Positions 35,366 through 44,203 of a stretch of DNA of 64,000 bases are shown piece after piece. The translations under genes and the position numbers were made by a program. The stretch spans positions 1 to 64,000 of the forward strand of contig NZ_WLCM01000010.1 in the NCBI RefSeq assembly GCF_013317235.1. Direction: 5' to 3'. The notes beneath the pieces are model-generated. The model ran no database searches. It saw nothing but the letters and a program-made list of their open reading frames with translations, and was not told the origin of the DNA. The DNA comes from Leisingera sp. ANG59 (GTDB lineage: Bacteria; Pseudomonadota; Alphaproteobacteria; Rhodobacterales; Rhodobacteraceae). Position 1 is the first letter of the stretch, and every line of letters starts with the position of its first letter.

Positions 35366-36154
35366 ATGATCGTCGTCGAGGACTTGCACAAGCACTTCGG
35401 CGGGTTCCACGCGGTTGACGGCGCCTCGCTGGAAATCGCCAAGGGGTCCATAACCGGTTTGATCGGCCCGAACGGTGCCGGGAAAACCACTCTTTTCAAC
35501 GTTATCGCAGGCGTGCTTGAACCGACCTCAGGCCGGGTCACCATGGACGGTGAGGATATCACCGGCCTGCCGCCGCATGAGCTGTTCCACAAGGGGCTGC
35601 TGCGCACCTTCCAGATCGCGCATGAGTTCTCCTCGATGACCTGCCGGGAAAACCTGATGATGGTGCCGGGCGCGCAATCGGGCGAGACCCTGTGGAACAC
35701 CTGGTTCGGCCGCAAGCGGATCGCCGACGAGGAACGCGCGCTGCGGGCCAAGGCTGATGAAGTGCTGGAGTTCCTGACCATCAGCCACATCGCGGACCTG
35801 AAGGCAGGCCAGGTCTCCGGCGGCCAGAAGAAATTGCTGGAGCTGGGCCGCACCATGATGGTGGACGCCAAGATCGTCTTCCTTGACGAGGTCGGCGCCG
35901 GTGTGAACCGCACCCTGCTTTATACCATCGCCGACGCGATCAAGCGCCTCAATGAGGAGCGCGGTTACACCTTCGTCGTGATCGAGCACGACATGGAATT
36001 CATCGGCCGCCTGTGCGACCCGGTGATCTGCATGGCCGAGGGCAAGAAACTGGCCGAAGGCACTCTGGACGAGATCAAGGCAAACGAGCATGTGATCGAG
36101 GCCTACCTGGGCACCGGTCTGAAAAACAAAGACAAGCTGGAGGCGGACGCATGA
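35366..36154 (+). CDS. Branched-chain amino-acid-type ABC transporter ATPase (LivG-like)
   Basis: ATPase of 262 aa: Walker A GPNGAGKTT, FQIAHEFSSMTCRENLMM, signature VSGGQKKLLELGR, Walker B IVFLDEVGAGVN and switch His VIEHDMEFIG. The insertion before the signature and the C-terminal EGTLDEIKANEHVIEAYLG are LivG-like. ATGA overlap with the next gene. Confidence 0.93.
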   Translation: MIVVEDLHKHFGGFHAVDGASLEIAKGSITGLIGPNGAGKTTLFNVIAGVLEPTSGRVTMDGEDITGLPPHELFHKGLLRTFQIAHEFSSMTCRENLMMVPGAQSGETLWNTWFGRKRIADEERALRAKADEVLEFLTISHIADLKAGQVSGGQKKLLELGRTMMVDAKIVFLDEVGAGVNRTLLYTIADAIKRLNEERGYTFVVIEHDMEFIGRLCDPVICMAEGKKLAEGTLDEIKANEHVIEAYLGTGLKNKDKLEADA

Positions 36155-36981
36155 GCGACAACCCCTACCAGGACGATCATGGCAATAAGGATGCCTCGAT
36201 CACCAACGTGAAAGGCATCGGCACGATGCAGCCGGCCCATCTGAAAAGCGGCCCCACGCACAAGGTCGAGGGCGGCCCGTTCCTGATCGGCGACACCATG
36301 ACCGGTGGCTACGGCAAGGGTCCGGACATCCTGCATGACTGCACCATCGCCGTCGACAGGGGCGAGATCGCGGTGATCGTCGGCCCCAACGGCGCCGGCA
36401 AGTCGACCGCTATGAAGGCGGTGTTCGGAATGCTGAACGTGCGCTCCGGCGCTGTCCGGCTGGACGGCGAGGACATCACCCAGCTCACCCCCCAGGACCG
36501 GGTGATCAAGGGCATGGGGTTCGTGCCCCAGACCAGCAACATCTTCACCTCGATGACGGTGGAGGAAAACCTGGAAATGGGCGCCTTCATCCGCACCGAT
36601 GATTTCCGCGATACCATGGAGCAGGTTTATGACCTGTTTCCGATCCTGCGCGACAAGCGCAACCAGCCGGCCGGTGAGCTGTCTGGCGGCCAGCGTCAGC
36701 AGGTCGCGGTGGGCCGCGCGCTGATGACCAAGCCCAAGGTTCTGATGCTGGACGAACCGACAGCGGGCGTCTCCCCCATTGTGATGGACGAACTGTTTGA
36801 CCGCATCATCGAGGTCGCCCGCACCGGGCTGCCGATCCTGATGGTGGAGCAGAACGCCAAGCAAGCGCTTGAGATCGCGGACAAAGGCTATGTTCTGGTG
36901 CAAGGGCGCAATGCCTATACCGGCACCGGCAAAGAGCTGCTGGGTGATCCCGAAGTGCGCAAGTCGTTCTTGGGGGGGTGA
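36151..36981 (+). CDS. Branched-chain amino-acid-type ABC transporter ATPase (LivF-like)
   Basis: ATPase of 276 aa with Walker A GPNGAGKST, signature LSGGQRQQVAVGRA, Walker B VLMLDEPTAGVSP and switch region MVEQNAKQALEIAD, the LivF form. The first ~45 residues form a polar extension not found in E. coli LivF (about 237 aa). Coupled to the LivG-like gene by ATGA. Confidence 0.93.
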   Translation: MSDNPYQDDHGNKDASITNVKGIGTMQPAHLKSGPTHKVEGGPFLIGDTMTGGYGKGPDILHDCTIAVDRGEIAVIVGPNGAGKSTAMKAVFGMLNVRSGAVRLDGEDITQLTPQDRVIKGMGFVPQTSNIFTSMTVEENLEMGAFIRTDDFRDTMEQVYDLFPILRDKRNQPAGELSGGQRQQVAVGRALMTKPKVLMLDEPTAGVSPIVMDELFDRIIEVARTGLPILMVEQNAKQALEIADKGYVLVQGRNAYTGTGKELLGDPEVRKSFLGG

Positions 36982-36983
36982 GA

Positions 36984-37415
36984 ATGCGGGCTGAACTGTT
37001 TTATGCCTCGCGGCTTGCGCAAGCTAGGCGCGGCCTCGCTGCGACAATGTTCGCCACGGTGGCGCTGATGACAGCGAGCTCCCAGAGTTTTGCGCTCACG
37101 CTGAGTTGCAAGTTTCAGAACTGCTACTCAACGGGAGACTGCAAAGACAAGGAGGATGAGGTCTCTGTCGAAGTGGATGCCAAGGGTGAAACGGCAATAG
37201 TCCATTCACCTGGACCGCGCCCCTTCAAGGCAACAATTCATAGCGACGAGACCACTCAAATTACCAACTTTGTTACAAGAAACGAAGGGGGTGCTGTACA
37301 CATGCTAACCGTGTTTTCGAACGGCAACGCCGCTTTCTCGTCACACACATCTTTAGAGGTCGATCCCAAGCCCATTTGGATTTCGGGAACTGGCTTCTGT
37401 GAGGAGCAAGATTAA
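36984..37415 (+). CDS. Secreted hypothetical protein inside the liv operon
   Basis: Protein of 143 aa with a probable signal peptide ending near SSQSFA, then a short domain with Cys residues near its N-terminus (LSCKFQNCYSTGDCKDKED) and one at the C-terminus (GTGFCEEQD), suggesting disulfides. It begins 2 nt after the LivF stop (GGGGGGG ribosome site) and its TAA overlaps the LivH ATG, so it is translated within the operon. Base composition is less GC-rich than the neighbours. I recognise no function; an ABC-transporter role is not implied by sequence. Confidence 0.75.
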   Translation: MRAELFYASRLAQARRGLAATMFATVALMTASSQSFALTLSCKFQNCYSTGDCKDKEDEVSVEVDAKGETAIVHSPGPRPFKATIHSDETTQITNFVTRNEGGAVHMLTVFSNGNAAFSSHTSLEVDPKPIWISGTGFCEEQD

Positions 37416-38425
37416 TGGATCTTCTCAACGCCCTCGTGGCGCTTACCAACTTTGTACTTGTCCCCGGGCTGGCCTATGGCAGCCAGCTGGCGCTCGGCGC
37501 GCTGGGGGTGACGCTGATTTACGGGATCCTGCGGTTCTCGAACTTTGCCCATGGCGACACCATGGCGTTCGGCGCGATGGTCACGATCCTGTTCACCTGG
37601 CTGTTCCAGTCGATGGGGCTCAGCGCTGGCCCGCTGCCGACCGCCCTGCTGGCGCTGCCGTTCGGCATTCTGGGCACCATTGCGCTGGCGCTGTTCACGG
37701 ATAAGACGGTTTACCGGTTCTACCGCCAGCAGAAGGCGAAACCTGTGATCTTCGTCATGGTCTCGCTCGGCGTGATGTTCATGATGAATGGCATCGTGCG
37801 TTTCATCATCGGGCCGAGCGACCAACGCTTTACCGATGGCGAACGCTTTGTGATCTCGGCCCGCACCTTCAAGAAGCTCACCGGGCTGCAGGAAGGCCTG
37901 GCGATCAAGACCACAGAAGCGCTGACCGTGGTCACCGCGGTGATCGTGGTGGCGGTGTTGTTCTGGTTCCTGAACAAGACCCGAACCGGCAAGTCGATGC
38001 GCGCCTACTCCGATAACGAGGATCTGGCGCTGCTGTCCGGCATCAACCCGGAGCGCGTGGTGATGTACACCTGGATGATCGTGGCGGCGCTGGCGACCAT
38101 TGCCGGGGTTCTTTATGGCCTCGACAAGTCGTTCAAACCCTTCACTTATTTTCAGCTGCTGCTGCCGATCTTTGCCTCTGCCATCGTGGGCGGCCTCGGC
38201 AACCCGATTGGTGCGATTGCGGGCGGGTTCATCATCGCCTTCTCCGAAGTGACGATCACCTATGCCTGGAAAAAGGTTCTGACTTACGGCCTGCCGGACA
38301 GCCTGGCGCCTGACGGGCTGGTTCAGCTCCTCAGCACCGACTACAAGTTCGCGGTTTCCTTCGCGATCCTGATTGTCGTCCTCCTGTTCAAGCCCACCGG
38401 CCTTTTCAAAGGGAAAGCGGTATGA
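37415..38425 (+). CDS. Branched-chain amino-acid-type ABC transporter permease (LivH-like)
   Basis: Membrane protein of 336 aa with about eight helices. GSQLALGALGVTLIYGILRFSNFAHG at the N-terminus and PIFASAIVGGLGNPIGAIAGGFIIAFSE near the C-terminus are LivH signatures. Starts inside the stop of the preceding hypothetical gene. Confidence 0.94.
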   Translation: MDLLNALVALTNFVLVPGLAYGSQLALGALGVTLIYGILRFSNFAHGDTMAFGAMVTILFTWLFQSMGLSAGPLPTALLALPFGILGTIALALFTDKTVYRFYRQQKAKPVIFVMVSLGVMFMMNGIVRFIIGPSDQRFTDGERFVISARTFKKLTGLQEGLAIKTTEALTVVTAVIVVAVLFWFLNKTRTGKSMRAYSDNEDLALLSGINPERVVMYTWMIVAALATIAGVLYGLDKSFKPFTYFQLLLPIFASAIVGGLGNPIGAIAGGFIIAFSEVTITYAWKKVLTYGLPDSLAPDGLVQLLSTDYKFAVSFAILIVVLLFKPTGLFKGKAV

Positions 38426-39744
38426 CCGAGACCATGAAACATACCCTTCTTTTCGTCTTTGTCGGCGTGATGATCCTGCTGGAAGGCATGACCGACTTCC
38501 TGTTCTTCTCCGGTTCCTGGAACTCGGCGCTGGTGATCCTGAACATGGGGCTGATCTCGGCCATCATGGCTATCGGTGTGAACATCCAATGGGGCTTTGC
38601 CGGGCTGTTCAACGTCGGCATCATGGGCTTTACCGCGCTTGGCGGTCTGGCCGTGGTGCTGGTGTCCACGCCGGTAATCCCCGCGGCCTGGTCGTCGGGC
38701 GGCGTCAGCATCGTGATGGCGCTGGTGATGGGCGCGCTGACCGTGGTGTCCGCGGTGATGATCACCAAGTTCATGCCTGCGGGCAAACTGCGCACCGTTG
38801 TTCTGCTGGCTGTGCTGATCATCGGATTCTTTGTCTACCGCGCGATCTTCGATCCGGCGGTTGGTTCGGTTGAGGCGATCAATCCGGCGCTGCAAGGCAA
38901 TATCGGCGGCCTCGGCTTGCCGGTGCTGCTGGCCTGGCCCGCGGGCGGGCTGCTGGCGGCTGGGGCTGCCTGGCTGATCGGCAAGACCGCTTTGGGCCTG
39001 CGCTCGGATTACCTGGCGATTGCCACCCTGGGGATTGCAGAGATCATCATCGCAGTTTTGAAGAACGAGGACTGGCTGTCGCGTGGCGTGAAGAACGTCG
39101 TCGGCCTGCCCCGCCCGCTGCCCTACGAGGTGGATCTGCAAAACGATCCGTCCTTCGTGGAGCGTGCGGCAAGCTGGGGCATGGACCCGGTCACCGCGTC
39201 GACTGTCTATGTGAAGGCGGGCTATGCGCTGATGTTCACCGTGGTGCTGCTGGCGCTTCTGTGGATGGCGCAGATGGCACTGAAAAGCCCCTGGGGCCGG
39301 ATGATGCGCGCGATCCGAGACAACGAGACCGCGGCAGAGGCGATGGGCAAGGATGTGACCCGCCGCCACCTGCAGATCTTCGTGCTCGGCTCCGCCATCT
39401 GCGGCATTGCCGGAGCGATGATGACCACGCTGGACAGCCAGATGACGCCGGGCACCTACAACCCGCTGCGCTTCACCTTCCTGATCTGGGTGATGGTGAT
39501 TGTCGGCGGTTCCGGCAACAACTTTGGCGCGGTGCTAGGCGGCATGCTGATCTGGTTCTTCTGGATCAAGGTGGAGCCGATGGGAATCCTGCTGATGGAG
39601 CTGGTGACCTCCGGCATGGCTGAAGGCAGCGCGTTGAAGGCGCATCTGCTGGAAAGCGCCTCGCATATGCGGCTGTTCACCATGGGGCTGATCCTGCTTC
39701 TGGTTCTGAGGTTCAGCCCGCGCGGACTGATCCCTGAAAAATAA
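38422..39744 (+). CDS. Branched-chain amino-acid-type ABC transporter permease (LivM-like)
   Basis: Membrane protein of 440 aa. NMGLISAIMAIGVNIQWGFAGLFNVG, LRSDYLAIATLGIAEII and GRMMRAIRDNETAAEAMGKDV are LivM motifs, the last being the loop that contacts the ATPase. Overlaps livH by 4 nt. Last gene of the transporter unit. Confidence 0.94.
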   Translation: MTETMKHTLLFVFVGVMILLEGMTDFLFFSGSWNSALVILNMGLISAIMAIGVNIQWGFAGLFNVGIMGFTALGGLAVVLVSTPVIPAAWSSGGVSIVMALVMGALTVVSAVMITKFMPAGKLRTVVLLAVLIIGFFVYRAIFDPAVGSVEAINPALQGNIGGLGLPVLLAWPAGGLLAAGAAWLIGKTALGLRSDYLAIATLGIAEIIIAVLKNEDWLSRGVKNVVGLPRPLPYEVDLQNDPSFVERAASWGMDPVTASTVYVKAGYALMFTVVLLALLWMAQMALKSPWGRMMRAIRDNETAAEAMGKDVTRRHLQIFVLGSAICGIAGAMMTTLDSQMTPGTYNPLRFTFLIWVMVIVGGSGNNFGAVLGGMLIWFFWIKVEPMGILLMELVTSGMAEGSALKAHLLESASHMRLFTMGLILLLVLRFSPRGLIPEK

Positions 39745-39753
39745 TATGGCATA

Positions 39754-39820
39754 GGCCCGGACCAAAACGTTGCGGTCCGGGCCCGGCCAATCTTCATGGC
39801 GGTTCAGCGCTTCTGAACCG
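39754..39820 (+). terminator. Two consecutive hairpins after the transporter operon
   Basis: GGCCCGGACC/GGTCCGGGCC (39754-39783) and CGGTTCAG/CTGAACCG (39800-39820). Neither has a good T-run, so efficient intrinsic termination is uncertain. Confidence 0.45.
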
Positions 39821-39942
39821 TTCCAATTCCCCCGCGCCATTCACCGCCTCAGCTTTGCCTTAGAACCGCGAAAGTGGCGCCTCAATCATTTGTTGTTTAA
39901 ACAGCAGGTACTACCCAGCTGAGTTCAATGAGGCAGACAGCA

Positions 39943-40191
39943 ATGCAAACTGTTTATAAATTACTTGCCGCCACAAGCGCTGTTGCAGCTTTGACGGGCT
40001 GCGTTTCCCCCGAGCAGTTCGAAACAACCCCTGTGCAGCTCCAGACCAGCAAGGGCGTGGTAACTTGCCAGCTGTACACCAAGGACCGGGTGCTTTGGGA
40101 CCGTTCGATCGACCGCCCTGCCTCGATGCCAGTCCAGGAAGCCGATGAAATCTGCAAACAGGAAGGCTACAGGCAAATGAAAGAGGGCTGA
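39943..40191 (+). CDS. Small predicted lipoprotein
   Basis: Protein of 82 aa starting MQTVYKLLAATSAVAALTGC, a lipoprotein signal with lipobox LTGC, then a short mature part with two more Cys (VVTCQLY, DEICKQEGY). An ATG 5 codons upstream is also in frame. No family is recognised. It stands alone between the transporter operon and the converging HerA-like gene. Confidence 0.7.
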   Translation: MQTVYKLLAATSAVAALTGCVSPEQFETTPVQLQTSKGVVTCQLYTKDRVLWDRSIDRPASMPVQEADEICKQEGYRQMKEG

Positions 40192-40222
40192 CTGCGGCCC
40201 TCAATGCGCGCATCCACTCCGC

Positions 40223-41767
40223 TCAGCGGCCTTTGAACAGGCTGCCAAGAATACCGCGGACAATCCGGCGGCCCGTGGTTCCTTTCAATTCCTTGATCAC
40301 CGCCTCCGACATGGCGGAGGCAAAACTGTCCTTCTGTTTGTAAGCGCGTGATGAGGACCGGCTGACCCGCGCCCCGGAATAGCGGCGCGCGGCATTAAAC
40401 TCGCGCGCCATCGGTTCCGGGGAGGCCTCGGCGGTTTCCTCGGCGGCTTCCGCCTCCTGCGCTGCAGCCTGCGCCCGCTGGGCCAGGATTTCGAAGGCCG
40501 ATCTGCGGTCCATCGGCGTGTCGTATTTCCCGGCCATGTCAGAGACCTTCAGCATTTTCTTTCGCTCATCCGCTGTGATCGGCCCCAGTTGCGTGCTGGG
40601 CGGGCGGATCAAAGTCCTTTCCACCACGCCAGGCACACCCTTTTCCTGCAGCATTGAAGTGACCGCTTCGCCAACCCCGACCTCGCGAACGGCGTCTTCG
40701 GTCGAGAACCGCGGGTTCTCCCGGTAGGTCTCGGCGGCAAGCCGCAGGTTCTTTCGGTCCTTGGCGGTAAAAGCACGCAGCGCGTGCTGGATGCGGTTGC
40801 CGAGCTGACCCAGAATATCCTCAGGCACGTCTGCGGGGTTCTGGGTTATGAAATAGATCCCGACCCCTTTGGAGCGGATCAGCCGGGCCACCTGTTCAAC
40901 CTTGTCGATCAGCGCCTTGGGGGCGTCGTCGAACAGCAGATGCGCCTCGTCAAAAAAGAATACCAGCCGGGGCTTGTCCGGGTCGCCAACCTCCGGCAGT
41001 TCCTCGAACAGTTCGCTCAGGAGCCAAAGCAGGAACGTGGAGTAAAGGCCCGGCGCCGCCATCAGCTTGTCCGCGGCCAGAATATTGACCATCCCCTTGC
41101 CGGCCGCATCACACCGCATCAGGTCGCTGAGCGCCAGCGCCGGTTCGCCGAACAGGCCAGCGCCACCCTGGTTTTCAAACACCAGGAGGCGGCGCTGAAT
41201 GGCTCCGATTGAGGAGGTGGAGACGTTGCCGTAGCGGAGCGACAACTGGCTGCGGTTTTCGCCGATCCAGACCAGAAGCGCCTGCAGATCTTTCAAATCA
41301 AGAAGCGGCAGCCCTTCCTCGTCGGCAAGCCTGAAAGCGATGTTCAGGATGCCCTCCTGCGCCTCGCTCAGCTCCAGCAGGCGCGCCAGCAGCAGCGGCC
41401 CCATCTCGGCAACTGTGGTGCGCACCGGGTGGCCCTGCTCACCATAGAGATCCCAGAAGGTTACGGGACAGGCTTGGTAGCCGTAGCCCTCAAACCCGAT
41501 CTTGCCTGCGCGCGACATGAACGCTTTGTGCAGCTTGTGGTCCGGAGATCCGGCCAGTGCCAGCCCGGACAGATCTCCCTTCACATCCGCAAGGATCACC
41601 GGGACGCCGGCATTGGAAAACCCTTCCGCGAGGATTTGCAGGGTGACTGTCTTGCCGGTTCCGGTTGCGCCTGCGATCAGGCCATGGCGGTTGGCGTATT
41701 TCAGATCCAGCCCTTGCGGATCGCCGTAACCTTCTCCACCGCCGCCAAGAAATATTTTGTCCGTCAT
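40223..41767 (-). CDS. HerA-like helicase/ATPase (DUF853 family)
   Basis: P-loop ATPase of 514 aa of the FtsK-HerA superfamily: Walker A IAGATGTGKTVTLQ near the N-terminus, VILADVKGDLSG, Walker B LVFFFDEAHLLFDDAP and the sensor YFITQNPADVP. The C-terminus (about residues 415-514) is basic and Ala/Glu-rich. E. coli YjgR is of this family and its role is unclear. No NurA nuclease is adjacent, so a HerA-NurA resection role is not supported. The start was chosen at MTDKIFLGGGGEGYGD. Confidence 0.88.
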   Translation of the reverse strand: MTDKIFLGGGGEGYGDPQGLDLKYANRHGLIAGATGTGKTVTLQILAEGFSNAGVPVILADVKGDLSGLALAGSPDHKLHKAFMSRAGKIGFEGYGYQACPVTFWDLYGEQGHPVRTTVAEMGPLLLARLLELSEAQEGILNIAFRLADEEGLPLLDLKDLQALLVWIGENRSQLSLRYGNVSTSSIGAIQRRLLVFENQGGAGLFGEPALALSDLMRCDAAGKGMVNILAADKLMAAPGLYSTFLLWLLSELFEELPEVGDPDKPRLVFFFDEAHLLFDDAPKALIDKVEQVARLIRSKGVGIYFITQNPADVPEDILGQLGNRIQHALRAFTAKDRKNLRLAAETYRENPRFSTEDAVREVGVGEAVTSMLQEKGVPGVVERTLIRPPSTQLGPITADERKKMLKVSDMAGKYDTPMDRRSAFEILAQRAQAAAQEAEAAEETAEASPEPMAREFNAARRYSGARVSRSSSRAYKQKDSFASAMSEAVIKELKGTTGRRIVRGILGSLFKGR

Positions 41768-41892
41768 ACCTGCCCTGCCTGATCTTTTCCCTGTGGACAA
41801 CAATACAAAGTTAACTTTTGGATGCGATAGTCAATCTTGCCCGCCCCTGCAAAAGCGGTTGCCGTGGCGGACATTTCCTCCCTGTCAGACTG

Positions 41893-41920
41893 GGCCGTGC
41901 CATGCGCACGGCCTTCTTTT
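41893..41920 (+). terminator. Orphan + strand terminator 1
   Basis: GGCCGTGC-CATGC-GCACGGCC then TTCTTTTT. No protein gene on the + strand precedes it within 1.7 kb, so it must end a short or antisense transcript. Confidence 0.7.
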
Positions 41921-41990
41921 TGGGCAAGAACTGCCTGTAAAACGGGCATATACTTCTGCCCACTCAGCCCAAAACCTGCAATTTTCATGA

Positions 41991-42016
41991 AATCCGGCCC
42001 GTCCGGATTTTTTTTG
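41991..42016 (+). terminator. Orphan + strand terminator 2
   Basis: AATCCGG-CCCGT-CCGGATT followed by seven or more T. Between terminators 1 and 2 lies another stem (GGGCA...TGCCC, about 41944-41961), so 41921-42016 could be a second small RNA. Confidence 0.7.
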
Positions 42017-42059
42017 AACTTCGATGTTGACCGATGGCCAGCCCTTTCGTAACGTCCTA

Positions 42060-42134
42060 CGCAATAACTAAGTCGGCCAGTCCGACGGGGAGATACAAAC
42101 TCGAGAAAGGGGACCAACAGGTTCCCTTTTTTGC
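42060..42134 (+). ncRNA. Candidate small RNA with its own promoter and terminator
   Basis: A sigma70-like promoter, TTGACC (42027-42032), 17 bp, TAACGT (42050-42055), is followed by a GTCGG-CCAGT-CCGAC stem at about 42072-42086 and by a strong terminator AAGGGGACC-AACA-GGTTCCCTT (one G-U pair) at 42107-42128 plus a T-run. The predicted transcript is about 75 nt. No protein frame fits. The family is not recognised. Confidence 0.5.
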
Positions 42135-42264
42135 ATTTTTTCAGGAACTTCCGCGGTTGAGCTGTTATGCGCGGAATTCCCCGCTTATCCCTTGTAATAA
42201 GCCTGACACCGTCCGGGCGGCGTGCTAAACGCGTTGACAGCGTCTTTAGAAAAATGAGGCATTC

Positions 42265-42921
42265 ATGTTGAAGTCCCTGACCCCGATCACGCTTGCCGCG
42301 GTGCTGGCCATGACCGCGCCGCTGGCGGCGCAGGAAACCACCACCGAGGACACTGGCGCCACGGAACAGGCCGCCGGGGCGGAATCCGCAGAGCAGGCAG
42401 AACAATCGGGATCGACTGCAGACCAGCTGCTGGACCTGGGCGAACCGGTTAATGACGGCCCCAAACTGGGAGACCGCTACTCCAAAGAGAAGCATGGCGA
42501 CTGGGATCTTGCCTGTATCCGGACCGAGCAAGAGAACGACCCGTGCTCCCTGCTGCAGGTTCTGGCCGGGCCGCAAGGCAACCCGATGGCCGAAGTGTCG
42601 CTGTTCCGCATCGAGCAGCAAGGCGGCCAAGCGGTTGCCGGAGCCACTGTGATCGTGCCGCTGGAAACCCTCCTGCCCGCCGCGCTGACCATCTCCATAG
42701 ATGGCGCGCCGGCCAAGCGCTACAACTATTCCTTCTGCAACCCGTTGGGCTGTGTCGCACAGATCGGTCTTACCCAGAGCGATATCGACGCCTTCAAGAA
42801 AGGCAAGGAGGCTGTGCTGTCTCTGCGTCCGGCGCCTGCACCGGATCAGATTGTCGAAATGAAGCTGTCGCTGAGCGGCTTTACCGCAGGCTATGATGTT
42901 GTGGACGTGGTCAAGCAGTAA
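42265..42921 (+). CDS. Invasion-associated locus B (IalB) family protein
   Basis: Secreted protein of 218 aa with signal peptide MLKSLTPITLAAVLAMTAPLAAQ, an acidic Gln/Glu/Ala-rich spacer (residues 23-60) and the IalB core: HGDWDLACIRTEQENDPCSLLQ, VPLETLLPAALTISIDG and FCNPLGCVAQIGLT. Conserved Cys residues probably pair. IalB proteins were named in Bartonella, but in free-living alphaproteobacteria they are general envelope proteins. A TTGACA at 42233 may be its -35. Confidence 0.9.
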   Translation: MLKSLTPITLAAVLAMTAPLAAQETTTEDTGATEQAAGAESAEQAEQSGSTADQLLDLGEPVNDGPKLGDRYSKEKHGDWDLACIRTEQENDPCSLLQVLAGPQGNPMAEVSLFRIEQQGGQAVAGATVIVPLETLLPAALTISIDGAPAKRYNYSFCNPLGCVAQIGLTQSDIDAFKKGKEAVLSLRPAPAPDQIVEMKLSLSGFTAGYDVVDVVKQ

Positions 42922-42943
42922 CAGCAAGCATCAGCCGAAGATC

Positions 42944-42980
42944 ACGCCGCGCGCCTTGAGGGCCGCGGCGTTTTCTGTTT
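42944..42980 (+). terminator. Rho-independent terminator after the ialB-like gene
   Basis: ACGCCGCG / CGCGGCGT stem around a 12-nt loop, then TTTCTGTTT. Confidence 0.82.
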
Positions 42981-42988
42981 CCGCTCTC

Positions 42989-44197
42989 TCAGATCCTGCG
43001 CAGCGCCAGCACCGCGTTCAGCCCGCCAAAGGCAAAGGCATTGGACAAGGCGACATCTACCTTGGCCTCGCGCGCCTCATTCGGCACCACATCGAGCGCA
43101 CATTCCGGATCCGGCTCCTCATAGCCGACGGTCGGGGCGATCACCCCGTCGCGCAGCGCCATGATGCAGGCCAGAAGCTCCACCGCACCGGTACCGCCGA
43201 TCAGGTGGCCGTGCATGGACTTGGTGGAAGAGATCATCAGGCTGTCTGCATGCGGCCCGAACACATCCGCCACCGCTGCGCATTCCGTTTTGTCATTGGC
43301 CGCCGTGCCGGTGCCGTGGGCATTGATGTAGCCAACCTCGGAAGCACTGATGCGGGCGTCCTGCAGCGCGCCGGAAATGGCCCGTGCCGCTCCCTGCTTG
43401 CTTGGCATCACAATGTCAGCTGCGTCAGAAGACATTGCAAAGCCGATCACTTCGCAGAGGATCTCTGCACCGCGGGACCTGGCGTGCTCATACTCTTCGA
43501 ACACGAAGATGCCGGCGCCCTCTCCCTGCACCATCCCGTTGCGGTTGGCGCTGAACGGGCGGCAGGCGTCTTTGGACATGACCCGCAGCCCCTCCCAGGC
43601 TTTGACACCGCCAAAGCACAGCATGGATTCCGATCCGCCGGTGATCATCACCGGGCTCATGCCCGAACGCACCATCTGAAACGCCTGCGCCATTGCGTGG
43701 TTGGAGGAGGCACAGGCTGTGGAGACAGTGAAGCTGGGCCCCTTGAGGTTGAACTGCATCGACACGTGGCCGGCTGCGGCATTGTTCATCAGCTTGGGCA
43801 CGACAAACGGATGCACCCGGTTCTTCCCGTCCTCGTACACGCTGCGGTAATTCTCATCCAGCGTCTGCATGCCGCCGCCGGAATTGCCAAGGACCACGCC
43901 GGCCTTGGCAGACAGCTCGCCATGGAACTCCAGCCCCGATTGTTCAATCGCCTCCTTGGCAGCGGTCAGAGTGAACTGGGTGAACCGGTCATAAAGGCTC
44001 ATCTGCTGGCGATTGAAACGCCCCTCGGCCTCGAACCCTCGGACCTGGCCGCCGATCCTGATCGCCAGCCGCTCCACATCTCGGAAGTCCAGTTCGCTGA
44101 TGCCGCAGCGGCCCTCGCGCATGGCGGCAAGCGTGGCGGCTACAGAATGGCCCAGGGCGTTGATGGTGCCAGCCCCGGTAATGACGACGCGTTTCAT
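42989..44197 (-). CDS. Beta-ketoacyl-ACP synthase (FabF type)
   Basis: Condensing enzyme of 402 aa. The nucleophile Cys is in VSTACASSNHAMAQA, with the two catalytic His in NAHGTGTAANDKTE and HGHLIGGTGAVE. Clustered with its own acyl carrier protein and lpxD, so it probably builds a special acyl chain for lipid A or another envelope lipid rather than serving bulk fatty-acid synthesis; this is inference. The acp stop is 6 bp upstream. Confidence 0.92.
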   Translation of the reverse strand: MKRVVITGAGTINALGHSVAATLAAMREGRCGISELDFRDVERLAIRIGGQVRGFEAEGRFNRQQMSLYDRFTQFTLTAAKEAIEQSGLEFHGELSAKAGVVLGNSGGGMQTLDENYRSVYEDGKNRVHPFVVPKLMNNAAAGHVSMQFNLKGPSFTVSTACASSNHAMAQAFQMVRSGMSPVMITGGSESMLCFGGVKAWEGLRVMSKDACRPFSANRNGMVQGEGAGIFVFEEYEHARSRGAEILCEVIGFAMSSDAADIVMPSKQGAARAISGALQDARISASEVGYINAHGTGTAANDKTECAAVADVFGPHADSLMISSTKSMHGHLIGGTGAVELLACIMALRDGVIAPTVGYEEPDPECALDVVPNEAREAKVDVALSNAFAFGGLNAVLALRRI

Positions 44198-44203
44198 AGA
44201 GCT

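Noticed and set aside
40223-41767. HerA-type ATPase as part of an anti-phage defence system
   Set aside because: No nuclease, SIR2 or NurA partner is adjacent; flanking genes are a lone lipoprotein and a non-coding region, and the DUF853 branch is a common chromosomal orphan.
41764-42927. 387-codon minus-strand frame across the IalB-like gene and the gap before it
   Set aside because: Covers a clear IalB gene and the small-RNA region; translation resembles no family.
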